DNA from: Deroplatys truncata
Taxonomy: Eukaryota > Arthropoda > Insecta > Mantodea > Mantidae
DNA length: 64,000 nt
Direction of reading: 5' to 3'
Assembly: GCA_030765065.1 (NCBI GenBank)
Contig: CM060990.1
Location: forward strand, 277,601,341-277,665,340
The position numbers and the translations under genes are program-made. The notes beneath the pieces were generated by a model that did no database searches, had not been told where the DNA came from, and saw only the letters and a list, made by a program, of their open reading frames with translations. Every line of letters begins with the position of its first letter. Within the stretch, counting starts at the first letter, position 1. Positions 23,115 through 35,936 of the stretch are shown piece by piece.

Positions 23115-23940
23115 TGTGTGTGTGTGTTTTGCGAGGCCGAGAAATAATGGGTACCATGTGAATCATATTTTATTTATAAATCCAAAGCTCTTTTCTTATG
23201 CACTAGAACCTCCAAAACAAAAAGGGGGATAACTGTAGGTAAACCGTAGACCCATGCAACAAATAGTAGATGTCACAGTCATTAATTAAGAGTTGTTTAC
23301 TAATAGTGCTGCATCAACTGCTATGTGATACACAGTAGTCCTTCACGATTAAAAGTAAGTTAAAATAAAAAGCATAACATTGCACCTTTTTATTTTAACT
23401 TCTTTACGCAATTAAAGCTTATCCACACTAATTTGGAACAAGAAAGTTGTTATTTTGGAGTGTGACCATTCATATTTAACAGCTTACTGGAACATACAAG
23501 TGGAAACAGATGATTTGGTTAAGTTTTAGCTCTTCCATTCTCATTTGTGAGATATTGTGTGTAACTGCCTTCCTGGTAGAAAAGCAAATTCGAATGACGT
23601 TTTTGCTAGAGAAATCAGAACCAGTAATGCTGTTGCTTTTAGAAAATCTCTCTACTGTTATCGAATTTTGAAGCTGGGGAACAAGAAAATTGGGACTTTC
23701 TGTACATGTTAATAAATGTATATTTCTTTATCAGCATTTTGAAATATCACATGGATATAGTTATGCCAGAAAGAAAAAAAACTAATACTTTCCTAAGCTA
23801 AAGAACTACTCCTATATATATATATTATAGGAGAGGCTAAAAAACAAAATCTGTTTCATTCACAAAACAATGTGGATGTTAATAAAAAAATTACTTAAAT
23901 ATCAGTAGCATCAAAATTTATCAATTAGGACATCTCAAAA
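23115..23940. other. spacer, nothing recognised
   Basis: A short TG run follows the Tc1 element (23,114-23,126). The rest is AT-rich without a recognisable gene. It could contain the missing 5' part of the outer Gypsy element, but I see no pol motif here. Confidence 0.3.
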
Positions 23941-24207
23941 TCTAACACTGAATAACGAAGTCCTCGAGGAGACTCATGCTGGTACTATTAGTGGACACCT
24001 GGGTGTAAATAAGGCTCTGGAAAGTTACATTGCCGATGTTATTGGTTGCATCATCTAAGTGACATGGAGAGGTGGTACCAGAAATCACATCTGCACGGCA
24101 AGTCTTGGGCCCCAATCTCACAGTTGCTCCTTCTGGATGCAACAGTACATTGGAGTGCCATTCTAAAGAATGGCCATGATGTGGCAGGCCCTTTCCCAAG
24201 GACAGAC
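23941..24207 (+). mobile_element. outer Gypsy element, left integrase part
   Basis: The plus strand carries the integrase zinc-binding region of a Gypsy element (VLEETHAGTISGHLGVNKAL) and the start of the catalytic core up to the DVAGPFP block. The rest of the integrase of this type appears only after the LTR pair, at 36.6 kb. It is a fossil, broken in several places. Confidence 0.65.
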
Positions 24208-24847
24208 TGAAGCAGAATATAGCGTCCCATTATCAATTAACTTGCTAAGATTAGTAACAAGTAAGAGTAACTGAGGAAATATATGGCTGTAAATGTTGCA
24301 ATGGCTAGTATGCCTTATAACAGGGTACCAAATGTATGTTATTTACTTAAGAGGGGTGCAGAAACACATGATACTAGGGAAAGCAGAGGAGGCGGAGGGA
24401 CGATGCTGGCTTCTTAGCTGCTGACTGCGAAACAGTGCGGACGGAAAGTGTGTTGAGAACAGTGAGGTTCGGGATAGTGCTGGTAATGTGCGGTTAACTC
24501 ATGTTCTGTGAGGGAGGGGGGTAAAATAAAATTACTTTCGCCAAAGCAGTTATTGTTTTAACACTGCATAGTCCACCCTCTGAGTTCTTTTCAGAATCAT
24601 TCATTGCTCTTGCTAGACGGAAATATAAAAAAGGGTAAGTGTGATGGAGACAACGGCGAGATGGCGAAACAGACTGGAGGTTGTTTTGTTTTGTTTAAGG
24701 GCGCTCAACTGCTAGGTCATTCGCGCTCTTAGGCTGGAGGTGCCAAAGTAGGTGGACAGATGCAGCAACCATTACAGTAATACGCCCATGTCCATCCGCC
24801 ATCACTTTCACAAATTCTACCCTCTCCCAACCATGGAGTGTGCTGCA
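24208..24847 (+). mobile_element. Gypsy LTR (LTR 1), with primer-binding site after it
   Basis: This ~640-bp block matches 36,014-36,627 along its length (both start TGAAGCAGAATATAGCG). It is followed by TGGCGCCCAACATGGGGC at 24,851-24,868, a tRNA-Lys-type primer-binding site, so in plus sense it is a 5' LTR. It holds a 49-bp insertion at about 24,678-24,730 that LTR 2 lacks. Confidence 0.75.
24680..24732. repeat. 49-bp palindromic insertion in LTR 1
   Basis: LTR 2 has no counterpart of GTTGTTTTGTTTTGTTTAAG followed by GGCGCTCAACTGCTAGG and TCATTCGCGCTCTTA. The segment has a near-palindromic TAAGGGCGC / GCGCTCTTA pair. Flanks GACTGGAG and GGCTGGAG look like an 8-bp target duplication with one difference. 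It may be the end of a SINE or a tiny MITE. Confidence 0.5.
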
Positions 24848-25109
24848 TAATGGCGCCCAACATGGGGCACGATTCATGCAGGATTCCGGAGTTGAACTCC
24901 ATCAAAATGCAAATCTACTGTGCGGTCCAAATCTCTTGACGTTTCGTGACAACCAATACGGAGCGACCGCGCGGTTGCCAAACTTCACTTCGCTTTGTCA
25001 GAACGTTACGCGTTTGTTATAAAGGTCATCGCAATGTTCACTTAAAAACTACAATAAAACAAGACACACAATAATGGAAATGTAATACATAAATAGATGA
25101 AAACCATAC

Positions 25110-25184
25110 CTTTCTATGCGGCCTTTGTTGCTCAAGTAGCACAGCTAACGCCATATCCTCGTCTTCGATGATAAAGTTTATCAT
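25110..25184 (-). CDS. candidate small exon, unrecognised
   Basis: On the minus strand an ATG at 25,184 opens 25 codons (MINFIIEDEDMALAVLLEQQ then RPHRK) ending exactly at a GTATGG donor. The surrounding 25.0-25.7 kb is richer in CpG than its neighbours, as at some insect gene starts. I did not find a following exon. The acidic then hydrophobic then basic pattern faintly recalls the N termini of HARBI1-like proteins, but this is weak. Confidence 0.25.
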
Positions 25185-25189
25185 AAAAT

Positions 25190-26430
25190 TAAAAAACACT
25201 GCGTCGTACAACATGTTTTTCGAAATCGTCCAGGTTTCTAGATCTCTTAATTAAGCGTATAGGTATGCTTTCTTGGCGATGTAAATAATTTCACGGCTCC
25301 TTCTGCTTGCGCCTTTTTCGCTTCCCTACACACACGTGAAACAGTTACTGTACTGAATCAGCACCCCTCAGTCCTAAGTTCTTGACATTTCGTGAAGTTA
25401 AGATTTTTGCGGTTTTCTTTGTTGGCATACTTTTTAAAAATAGTTATACACAGTGAAGACACCAGCCCTATCCTTACTGCTATCTCCACTGGTACTACTG
25501 GGCTTACTAAGTGACTTTTTCATGAAAGAGTTAACTTCATAAACGCTAGGACAAATCCCATCTGTGTAAGAACTGAGTACACCGCAGTTGAATTCACAAC
25601 TGAGTCGCTTAACCTTCCAGCAAGCGTGCTGTAAAAAGCACACCAGCAGTATTTTTGCTTTGTCAATGTTTTAACCTTAAGCAATTGCGTCAATGGCGCA
25701 ATGAATTTCATTGTTGATGCTTCCTCGAGAATGTAACCAACGTTGCTGATTGTTTGCTTACCTAAAGTTCTGAGTTGGCTTATTCTTCTTCTTCTTCATC
25801 TTTCTTTTTATTTTTTGTAGTGCATTCAAAGTCACGTGGTGGTGAATGTTGTAAAAAGCACAATGCGCTCTTCTCATGTAATGGATACGTGCTTGGTTCT
25901 AAGCCTCGGCATTATGCAGAAGCAAGCATAATGACCATTAAATTGCATTAATCATTGGTTTTCCAAGGTATTTTGTGAAGGAAAACCATGCATAAGGTTG
26001 TTTATTAAAAAAACAAAATCATGTATGGTTTTGTAGAGCTGCATCAAAGAGCTTTGGAAGGATTTACATTACGAGTTTGTAGCTGTATTAGAAAACCTTG
26101 TGGGATATTTGTAAATTTAATTAGGACATGCAGAACTGCATATTATTGAGTGATAATTATGTCTATGACATAATATATAAAATAACTACGACAGCAATGG
26201 ATTTATTACTATTACAGGCATAACTAAAAGTCTCCGTTTAAACATCACGAAAGATGACTTTAAATTAATGCGAACCATTAGGTGTAGAAAATATGATTCT
26301 TTTTTGTACTTGTTCAGGAAAACGTCGCCTTTTATCCTAACTACTTGTTGCTTTTCTTAAATATGCACATGATATTGCAATTAGAGTTTCACCAGCGGCG
26401 AGGTGTACTATCCGTATGAGGCAACGCAGC
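25190..26430. other. moderately CpG-rich unannotated sequence
   Basis: Several minus-strand frames of 60-70 codons overlap at 25,434-25,711 but match nothing I recognise. Nothing else is supported. It may be internal sequence of the element bounded by LTR 1 and LTR 2, or older DNA. Confidence 0.3.
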
Positions 26431-26439
26431 AATGCTGCT

Positions 26440-29400
26440 ATTCGCTAGTGCCGTATTAATGGACACGCCTCAAACGTCAAGAGATTTGGACCGGATAATA
26501 ATGCAGTAACCCAGCGACCAAAAGAAGACGATCTACAAACGACGACAGCATCAGCAGACTCGTAAATAACAGCACCAGAGAAAGTGGCAGAATTCAAGAT
26601 GTACGACCGATTGAAGGGGAAGACGGCATTACTAGAAACGAAGCTACGTGGAGCACACGACAATCGCGAGAGGAGCTCGCCGGACGACGACAGCGATGCA
26701 CCCGGAGGAAGCATAATAAAACTCCGAAGACCACGAACCCTGTAAGTCATGAATATATGAAGAATATAGTTTATAGAATAATATTTTGGAGGACTAAATG
26801 GTATTCTGGAATGTATAAATAATTGATGTAAAAGCAGGATATTGTTATATTGGATAACCAATTGTCAGGTATATATATATATTAAAAAATTGTACGAATA
26901 GCAATGCTGAGAAACTCTTATACATAGTTATAAAAACGTAATCATGGAGTCAAGTAACATTTCAGGGGAACATATACAAATAGAAAATAACGAAGGTCAG
27001 CTTAGCCTGCTAGAAAGGCAAGAGAAAAATCCAGATGACATGGGGGCCAAGAACGTTATAACATATGATATGAGAGAGAAATGTCATTGTTAGCTATACA
27101 ACCAATAATAAAAATTACGAGAAATCCAGCAGCATCTATGTAGGGATGTAACGAACCTTGGATTCATAATTGAGACGATGGAAGTCTGTAAACATATATA
27201 CATGTAAGAAACTTATTCGATAGTAGCAACAATCAGGTACATTGATACATGCCTATAATTCAAATACGTACGTTAAGAAAACGGTTGGAAGAAAACGCTA
27301 ACAGAAGCTTGTCAGTGTTCGAGCAGGAAGGTAGTGTATAAGCTCGTCTCTAAATAGACGCTAAAACTATGTATTTAAAGTTTACCAGTTATACATATGT
27401 TAACATGAGAAAGGTAATAGTGAATTGTGAATATCATATGTGGTATTTCTAAAATAAAAGTGAAATAATTAAACAGAATACCTGTGTGCAAAAATATTTT
27501 TACATTCTCCATATCAAACCCTGACAAGACACAGGTGCTCTCCGACACAAATACAGCAGTTAATTATAAAATAATAATTACAACATACTAACACAATATA
27601 CGATCATCAGATTCCAGTGTACGAGAACGTCGAGATACGTCACGAGAGTACGGGCATCAAGACGACCTACAGGTACATAATACAGCATCCACCATCATCA
27701 ACGTAGTGGGGTCCTACCAAGGAGTTACCTCTACAGCAGAAAGAATCGATAGTCAATCAAAGTAGTAAGTTACAAAAGCAGTTGGAAAATCAGTTTGGGT
27801 GTAATAGGGGAAACTAGGCAGGGACAAACAGTACTGCAGGAAGAGATAACACTGTGCGAAATAATTTACAGAAAACTCGAGGGAAGGCTATGCAACTTAG
27901 GCTTCAGGCAGAGGCCGATAGGGAAAAGATAAGTGGAGTCAGGGAACAGCTAAGTGAGGAGACGAGAGCGACTTGTGCAGTGATAGAAGGCCGTCAGCAG
28001 GCCATCGAGGCAAAATTAACTAACGAAATAGGTACAGTTAGCGATGTGGTAGAGGAACTGCAAAACGCGCAAAGTCGTGAACTTTTGGAACATAGGGAAA
28101 CAGTCACACAAGTCGCTCTCGCTCAACGCGAAGTTAACATGCCTCTGAGAAATAGAAACGCAAGAGTTGGTGGAAATGAAGGAGGCTATGAGTAGATTAG
28201 CTATTAATTCCATTCAGGGTAGCGCTATTCCCGATATGTAATGAAACGTAAACGAAGAAAGGTTGGGCGAACACTCCTTGGCTAGTGTACCATGTACGCA
28301 CCAGAGCATGCAAATACCAGTGCAATTACTGAATGAGATCCCGATTCTGAACTCCGATGCTCGGTATGACAGCGCGAAACAGTATGTCCCCGATTTGGAA
28401 GCTTATTTTGCACTCAAAGGGATACCGGATAGGTGCCGCATGGTAATTGTGCGCAGGGGCTTACTATACCAATCCCTTGTCTGGTTCCATCTCACGGTAG
28501 GTGACCACACCCACTATGACCAATTTCGGCAGGCATGTTTAGCAAAATACTAGAGTGGGGGTATGCAGTATGGGGTCAGGAGCCAGATTAATAATGGAGG
28601 TACTCACCCCAATCACAGGAATCAATGGTAAACTACTACTACTTGCGGCTGGCGCAGTTGAGCCAGTTATTAGGTCCGCCAATTTCGTATATTATCTTGT
28701 TAATGATTCACCATTATCCTGACCAGATAAGGCATCATATGATCGTGGAAAGACCGAGGACGCTAGGGGAAGCGATCGAATTGATAGTGGCATTGCAAGG
28801 ATAGGAAATGCAAAATATGGACCCTCGAAGAGTAGATAGGTTCTATAATCAGCCTATAGATGGGGTGGAGGCACAGAACCGTAGAGAAAGGTTGTAGGGG
28901 AAAACTACAATGCCCGAGAGCGGTATCAGGGTCAAATTCCAAGGAATGACAACTGAAATCAAGCTTCAAGTTATAACCAGTGGCGGGCAAGCCGGCCGCC
29001 GCGCAGCCAGAATAGTTATCCGGTGAATCACGAGAATATTACTCGTAGGCATGGCCGGAATAGATCGCGAAGAAATAGCTATACAAACCGGTAGCAATAT
29101 AATCAGGGCATATTAGCAAATATAAATTCAGGAAGATGTAGGGAGAGACCGAGCGGCAGGCAAAGTCCAGAGCAGAGTACCTGGCTGGTACACAATCACA
29201 ATCACTTACACTGGTCGACAGGGTGAATGACCCTAAATTAAAATTGAGTTTTATTTATGGACGCTCTTTAACTACTATGGTTCTTAGCGTCCCATTCTAT
29301 ATTAGGCGTGAAAGACCGGAAATTTTGCTCAGAGGCCTCTTTAACAGGCTTGAGGTTCTTTTACGTGCCGTAAATGTACGACACGGGACCACCGGCTTTA

Positions 29401-32400
29401 CTTCCCTTCCAAAAGAAGCCATGCTAAGAATTTTTACGCCCGAAAAGATCTATCGCCCTCCGCCGGGTTTGAACACGCGACCTCGGGAACTACAGGCCAG
29501 CATGGTAACCACTACACCACGGAGGACGACATGTGAATGACCCTGCTGCCACAAATGTAAACACCACGCTTAGGCACCAGGAAAACTAAACGTGGGTGAA
29601 ATAGTAATGTTTCCGGACTCTACCCAAAGATATGCGAAAGTAAGTGCACATCCCATAGGAAACAATGTTTTGCAAACGGGTAGACTGACTCTCAAACAGG
29701 ATACGGGTGGAGTAACCAATACACCGACTGACAGAATGAGAAGCGGAAGCATAACATGCGTCCAAGAAATAAGGAAATATGCGCATTCAAGTAATAGTTG
29801 AGGGGGAGATGCATTATGCAATGTGGATACAGGAGCGGTTGTATCAGTTTGTCAGACGTTTTTCGAGCATTTACAATCGAAGAATAACACATTGCAAGTA
29901 CTTCCGGTTCGGAATACCTTCTGCACAACAGCAATAGGACGTGCGAAACAATGCATTAGACAACATGTATTAGTTAGTGCATATGTAAATGGTACACGGG
30001 TTAGGTTTGTATGCTTTATAGTGGCGCGATTAGCAGTGACGCTGATAATCGGCGGGGATCTTTTAAATGCCCTGCATGCAGTGATAGACTACGGTCGGGC
30101 GCAGATGGTGCAGGCGACTAGCAATGGTGCAGTAACAGTCCCTTTTATACAAGAAAGCGTTGTAGAGAAGATAAAATTAACAGAACCAGAGTTGGAAATA
30201 TCCGAAGAACAATTCTTTATTGAATATATTTGCGTGGGAAATGATGTCGAGTTAATTAGTTTTAATGCGGAGCAAGAAGCCTCAAGCAGTCAAGGTTGTG
30301 AACTGCATGACACAATAGAGCAGTTAGACAATGAATGTAAGGACCCACAGGCTCTGTGGTATTATGGGATCGTGGTGGAAGAAGAACGTTCCACGCGGAG
30401 GGGACAGCCCTAACCCATCAGATAGTCGGAAGGGACAGTGAAGCAGTTAGCGCGCGCGTACTTAATGGTAAACAAAATACAGCACTTAAACCACGAACAA
30501 ACAAAATCATTATACCACGTACTTCTGCGGAACAGAGGAGTATTTTCAGGAAGAACTGGTTTATGTATAGTATACAAATACAGTTTTGAGGTTCAGAATT
30601 TACATCAAGTAAATATAAATTTCAAACGATCCCATCAGATTCAAGGAAGGGAGTCAATGAGAAAATACAAGAGGTGTTAAGTGATGGAATCATACAGCTG
30701 TCGGACTCCGCATTTGTAAACCCCTTATGTATAGTGAAGAAAGCTGACGGGAGTGTCAGAATTACCATAGATGCAAGGAATTGAACAAGACCCACATCTT
30801 CGCAAGTACACGGCTTTCTTACATGACGGGTATATCTACGAATTTACCAGGTGCTCATATAGGGTAGTCACTAGCAATAGTGCATTTTTGAGGGCGATGC
30901 ACGCCGTATTCGGAACACATACCAAAGGCTACATGTGACAGTAAGTGGATAACCTGTTGGTGCATGATATGGACATAGACGTACATATCCGACATATTGA
31001 CACGATGCGGTATGACACTAAATCTGGATGTCAGTTCTTTACCACTACTATAAAGTGTTTAGGGTATACAGTTTCCACAGAAACAGTCGCACCCGATCGA
31101 ACGCACTGAGCCTATATTAAAGATATCGAGACAAAAAACGTGAAACATGTAAAAAGTTTATGGGAATAGTCGGATACCAAGCAAGTTCCAAAGAAATTAT
31201 GCGAAGGAGGCCGCGCCATCGCGAGCGTTGTTGGCTAAGGGAAAGCGCGTTCAATAGTATCAAGAATTATTACGGAGGTCAGTGTTATTAAAACGTCCCT
31301 GTATAGATTTACCATTACACACATAGTGATACCTCAGCTAGCGCTTGCGGTATTATCTTCTCGCAATGTGATCAGAGTGGGGAGCTCCACATAATAGAAA
31401 CGGCGTTAAGAGGACTTACAAAGACAGAAAAAGTCGCGTTTATTATACATTTAGAAATTGGTGCCATATTTCACGCTTTGCAGAAGTTCAGATTATATCT
31501 ACAACAGGCCAATAGTGATATTTACCGATCACGCGGGTCTATCATTCATTAGGAATTGAAAAATGACAAGTACGTAGATTTCGCGCAATATCCATTAAAT
31601 AATGCCGTATTATGTCGAGATCAGACACATACTAGGAAACTTAAGCATATTCAGTGGCGTGTTATCCGGGTTAAAATCTAACGGAGAAATGTCCGGAATG
31701 CAGGGTGGAACACAAAGGGAGTTATGCATCCTAAAATTGGATTTGAGCCTAAGTAGGCAACTAATTAAGGACATCAGAGATTTGGGAAAACATTAAGTAG
31801 CGGATGCAAAATTGAAATTAAGGGAAACAGCGCCACGGATAGACGAGAATGTAACCAGGAAATATGGGATAAAGAACGGCGTACTATATAAACTGCAGAG
31901 GAGAGTGAGGCCAGTATGGCGAGCATATATACCAACAGTATTGGAGGAACTTGTCATTGCTGCATATCATTAAAAATTAATACATGCTGGGACTGAGAAG
32001 GCGAGTAGTGTAATAGCAGAACTCTTCTATATGCCTCGGCTCCACTATAAAGTACGAGCACACATATCCGGGTGCGAGATATGCCAGAAGTCCAAGGTCT
32101 TCAACATCAAATTTGACGTACTCCCAAGCTGTACTTAGGGAACGGCCGCTACAGTTGATAGTGGTCGACGGACATGGTTCTGTGCCGGTAGGTAGAGGAG
32201 ACCTGAAGTATATCTTTGTGATGGTGAATGTGAAGACAAAATTTCTTAAAATATACCCAATCAAGAGGCTAACCAGCACCACCTGTGCAAGCAAAATTCT
32301 TAACCACTATATTCCCACATACGGCAAAATGGCAGCGATTTTGACAGACAATGCCACCGTTCATAAACGGAAATTATTCGTAAATAAATTGCACGAGTCC

Positions 32401-33300
32401 AGCGTCAAAGTATATAATACAATTGCCGCCTATAGGGAACCCTTGGGAACGTATCCTACGTAACACTACCCTTTATTTCCGTATACTTTGCGATTTAAAA
32501 CACTCGAGTTGGCCAGATTATTGCAATTATATCAAAACCGTAATGAATAACACGGTGAATACAAATACTGGTTATTCGCAATTACTTCACATGACACCTC
32601 ATCCCAAAAGCAGTAAGAGCAGTAGACGAGACAGATGCAACTCGTATGGAGAATGCGTTCCGATGCCTCAAAACATGGGCGGAAAAAAGGCAGGAGAAAC
32701 AGAAGAGATATTTAAGGACTTGGAATCCACAAGTTGGAGACAAGATATATTAATGAAGCCGTTCAATGAAGCACCCGACAATTCACTTATGGTTTGACAT
32801 ACTGTTTTGGGCTATCGACAGGGTTGCGATTGATCAAGAAGTAAAGTGTAAAGGGTGAGATACAGTTGAGTAAATAATCCCAATAAAGCAAACGTATACT
32901 ATATGGCGTAAGTTGATAATACTCAGAAGTAAGAGCGATTGGTCCGCGCAAAGCAGATGGATGTCGCTAAATAAAAGTTTGAAGTGAAACAAATATACAA
33001 GGTAAACATATTGATAAATACGAGAATATAAAATGTGGAGAACAGCAGTCTTTTTAACCAGACTATCCAGTGTTACATAAAGGCACTTATGCTTACTCAT
33101 TGCTTTATAGGCATACAGATATATGTATTAGGTCGTAGTGTAAGAATGTTCATGGTGTTCCTTCTAATCTGTATTATTAACATGAGTTCATGAAGTGAAG
33201 TATATTAAAAAAGTGGAAAAAAAAAACATGCTTAGTGATCAGTGGTATATAAAAAGAAATTGTGGGAAGTGTGGTATAGCAGCAAACAAACAAACAGAGA
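26440..33300 (+). mobile_element. Gypsy-type LTR element, gag-pol remnant, broken
   Basis: Parts appear in the normal order. A possible leader/LTR is at about 26,440-27,840. A coiled-coil gag segment is at about 27,854-28,195 and a further gag segment at about 28,263-28,550. A protease with DTGA and IIGGDLL motifs is at about 29,823-30,410, RT and RNase H traces at about 30,450-31,800, and an integrase at about 31,890-32,470 (core with KIYPIKRLTSTTCASKI). Its integrase resembles that of the element at 62.6-64 kb. A SINE sits between gag and protease. LTR ends could not be set. Many breaks throughout; an old copy. Confidence 0.7.
29235..29532 (-). repeat. full-length tRNA-derived SINE copy 3, 12-bp TSD
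   Basis: This is the same family as copies 1 and 2. The head reads GGTGTAGTGGTTACCATGC (A box) and CGTGTTCAAACCC (B box) on the minus strand, and the 3' end reads AATAAAACTCAATTTTAATT. It is flanked by identical GTGAATGACCCT (29,223-29,234 and 29,533-29,544). It landed in the Gypsy element between gag and protease, so it is younger than that element. Confidence 0.92.
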
Positions 33301-33391
33301 AAAGTAACAATATTGTAAAGCAAGAAAATAACAGTGCACTATGGAATGTAGAATGTTCTGGCTAATATAGAATGTAGCAAGGTTAAATATT

Positions 33392-35648
33392 TGAGGCCGT
33401 CAAGTGCAAAACTCGTCTTATCCAAAAATTAAAAAAATTGAGTTAGACATGGGATTCAATACTTCTTACAGTTCTCTACGAACTGGTGACTTTGGGTTTG
33501 AACAAAACTCATCTAATACACCTTCAAGAAAGCCCCGAAAACTGCTGTTCAATGCAAAACTCTTCATATCCATGGTGGCGGCTGATGCAGAACTCGTCTA
33601 ATCAATCTTACAGTTCAGAGCAAAACTTGCTTTATCCAATACTTATTCCACTACAATTGTGAGGTGTGAAGAGCAAATTTCGCCTTATCCAACACTAAGA
33701 AATATAGCAGTTTTGCTTCTCTGTTTCCCTACATTGGCAGTCCTGTTTATTCCAACTGCTTTTAGTTTAGTTTTGACTAGTCTAAGGTGCAGACGTGTTA
33801 TTATGGAGTCCTTTGATATCCCGAAGTTGGTAGAAAGGATAGAACTAGGAAACGGGCATCCCGTGAATCGAAACACAAAAGAGAGAAGAGGGAAAGGTAT
33901 GTATGATCTAATTACAATTAAGTAGTATTCTTCTATTGTTGACAAATATGACTCATCTAGGAATAAACAGATGTGTTTACAATACAGTCTCAATTGTTAA
34001 AGGCATTCAGCAAGCCTCGGCCCACGCTTTCCTGCCTGCAATCACAACAGCAAGTCATTCCAATGCAGTAACTTGACACAGAAGGAATAAGGAAATTCCA
34101 CGAAGCCTTCTACAGCTGCAGTTTTCAAATTAAACAAGACTCCGTTATATTGACTTATTGTTCAACTGATATACCTAATCAGCAGCGTGCAGTAAAAGAT
34201 GATTCTAGGAAGGGGTTTACAACAAAGTACCACGTGAAACGTGTACTAGGTTTGCCAGTTCAGGTATGTCGGAAAACTTTTCTGGACATTTTGCAAATAT
34301 CAAAAGACAGAGTACAAAAGACACCTTGAAACTGGAGCGGTGCCAAAGGAATTCCGAGGTGGAGACAGGGTGTCACAAAAAATAGTAATAAGAGAAAATC
34401 TGTGATTAAATTCATACAGAAAGTTAAAATACTTGACGTCCATTATTGTAGGAGCAAAACATCAACACGGCAATACTTACCAAGGGAATTAAGCAGGTGA
34501 TAGGAATGATCTTTCCTATTCCTGGCCATTCATTCACCCCTCCCGATCGTGTTTTTGGGCTAATAGAGAAAGAAATAAGAATGAGAAACACTATCAGTAG
34601 GCCTGAAGAATATTTTGAAATCTACAAAAATCATGAAAAGGTAATCAGGCTGGGGACAGCTGTATCTGTACAAGATTGGAAGTATGCAAAGGAAACATTG
34701 AAGTAGCCAGGATCCTGGCATTTTAAATTAAAGGCATCTAAACATATTATTTTACAATGTTTTACCTCAGGCAAAGTTCTAGTGAGAGGTGAGGCAAATT
34801 ATCGCTCCGATTTGTGTAGGCAAAACCATTCTGAAGCGAGGCAAAACCTTAGAAATGCATATTGCAAGGAATTTAGATGTAGGTGTAAAAGTAAAGGAGG
34901 AAAAAGTTAAAGAGGTCAAAAATTTATTAAAAAAATGTTTAGTGATAACTGGGAGGAAAGTGAAAGCCTGTATTTTACAAGAATTTAATATCTAAAAAAA
35001 ATATTGCCAATGACGATAAAGCAGTAGATGCTGTTTGTGAAAGTTTCTTGGATACTGCGGAAGGACAACTTAGAATTTTATATGTTTGTTTTTGAACATT
35101 AGTTATTAGTATTACATTTTACATATAACACATACATTTTACAAGTCATAAGATGTATGTGATATGTAAACAGGTCAATTTTAATGAGCAAACTGTGAAA
35201 GGAGCGATTCATTGATATTCTTATGCAAAATTGGTGAAAAAATTGTGGAAATTTAGCTTTTTTTTAACTAAAGTGAAATCAGAAATGGTTATACTTATAC
35301 AAATATTGCAAGAAATTATTTATTAACGTTGTCAAACACAAATACTGAGAAGTAAATGTGAAAATGTTTCCACTTAATTGTAATTTAGTATTGTGTTTCC
35401 ACCAAAACTCGTCAAATCCACTACCGTTGTGTGCAAAACTTGCCTTATCCAAAATTAAATTTTGATTTACTGCCATATTATTTGAGACTGATTTTCAAGA
35501 GAATACATACATCTTTAAGGGTCTAGTCCGGACATTATTATATTAAGAGAATTTTTAAATGTTATGCTGTTTGCCTAATTTTAGTTTTTCGCTTTTTCTG
35601 AAAATTTGTTTTACCTGGATAAGGCGAGTTTTGCACTTGACGGCCTCA
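33392..35648 (+). mobile_element. TIR DNA element with subterminal repeats, unplaced superfamily
   Basis: A TIR of about 32 bp with one mismatch bounds 2.26 kb. The left begins TGAGGCCGTCAAGTGCAAAA and continues CTCGTCTTATCC; the right is its inverse with CTCGCCTTATCC. The core GCAAAACTCGTCTTATCCA returns in degenerate form at least five more times inside the left 300 bp (near 33,500, 33,554, 33,585, 33,618 and 33,668) and twice near the right end (about 35,405 and 35,432), in direct orientation. Such arrays are usual for transposase-binding sites. The target duplication is not clear. It carries one deleted transposase-like gene. Confidence 0.8.
33803..35090 (+). pseudogene. transposase-like gene of an unnamed insect family, core deleted
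   Basis: An ATG at 33,803 opens MESFDIPKLVERIELGNGHP and ends at a donor (AAAG/GTATGT, about 33,898). Beyond the intron the frame reads FHEAFYSCSFQIKQDSVILT, then KYHVKRVLGLPVQVCRKTFL and DILQISKDRVQ, then SVIKFIQKVKILDVHYCRSK with TRQYLPRELS (to about 34,490). The next codons already read IFPIPGHSFTPPDRVFGLIE and ISRPEEYFEIYKNHEKVIRL. About 150 residues normally lying between the YLP and GHSF blocks, including catalytic residues, are missing. A C-terminal DNWEESESLYF segment ends near 35,090. I know this arrangement from many unnamed insect proteins but cannot assign a superfamily. Confidence 0.6.
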
Positions 35649-35875
35649 TTTGTTTTACCAATTAGTGTATCTCAGATATATTCATTTCTCTGAAATTCAT
35701 AACGGCCCAATGGAGTCATTCAACATTTACCAGGAGAGAAAGTACTACATAACTATCCCCACTATAATTGTTTAGTGGTAGTAAGTAAACAAGGGCCAGT
35801 ATTACAATGCGTACATCAATAAGTGTAAACTGTTATATATATCATGTAAAGTGTAGTATTATTTAGTTTACATTG

Positions 35876-35917
35876 ATAGTTGTTAATATGTGTATATATA
35901 CACAAATTAACAACTAT
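35876..35917. repeat. 42-bp near-perfect palindrome
   Basis: ATAGTTGTTAATATGTGTAT meets its reverse complement (ATACACAAATTAACAACTAT) with one mismatched pair, giving a hairpin-capable AT-rich palindrome. It lies between the TIR element and LTR 2. No coding link. Confidence 0.7.
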
Positions 35918-35936
35918 ATATTACACATAAAGGTAA

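Noticed and set aside
26445-26861. 138-codon minus-strand frame
   Set aside because: It lies opposite the Gypsy leader region, has no domain, and its composition is not protein-like.
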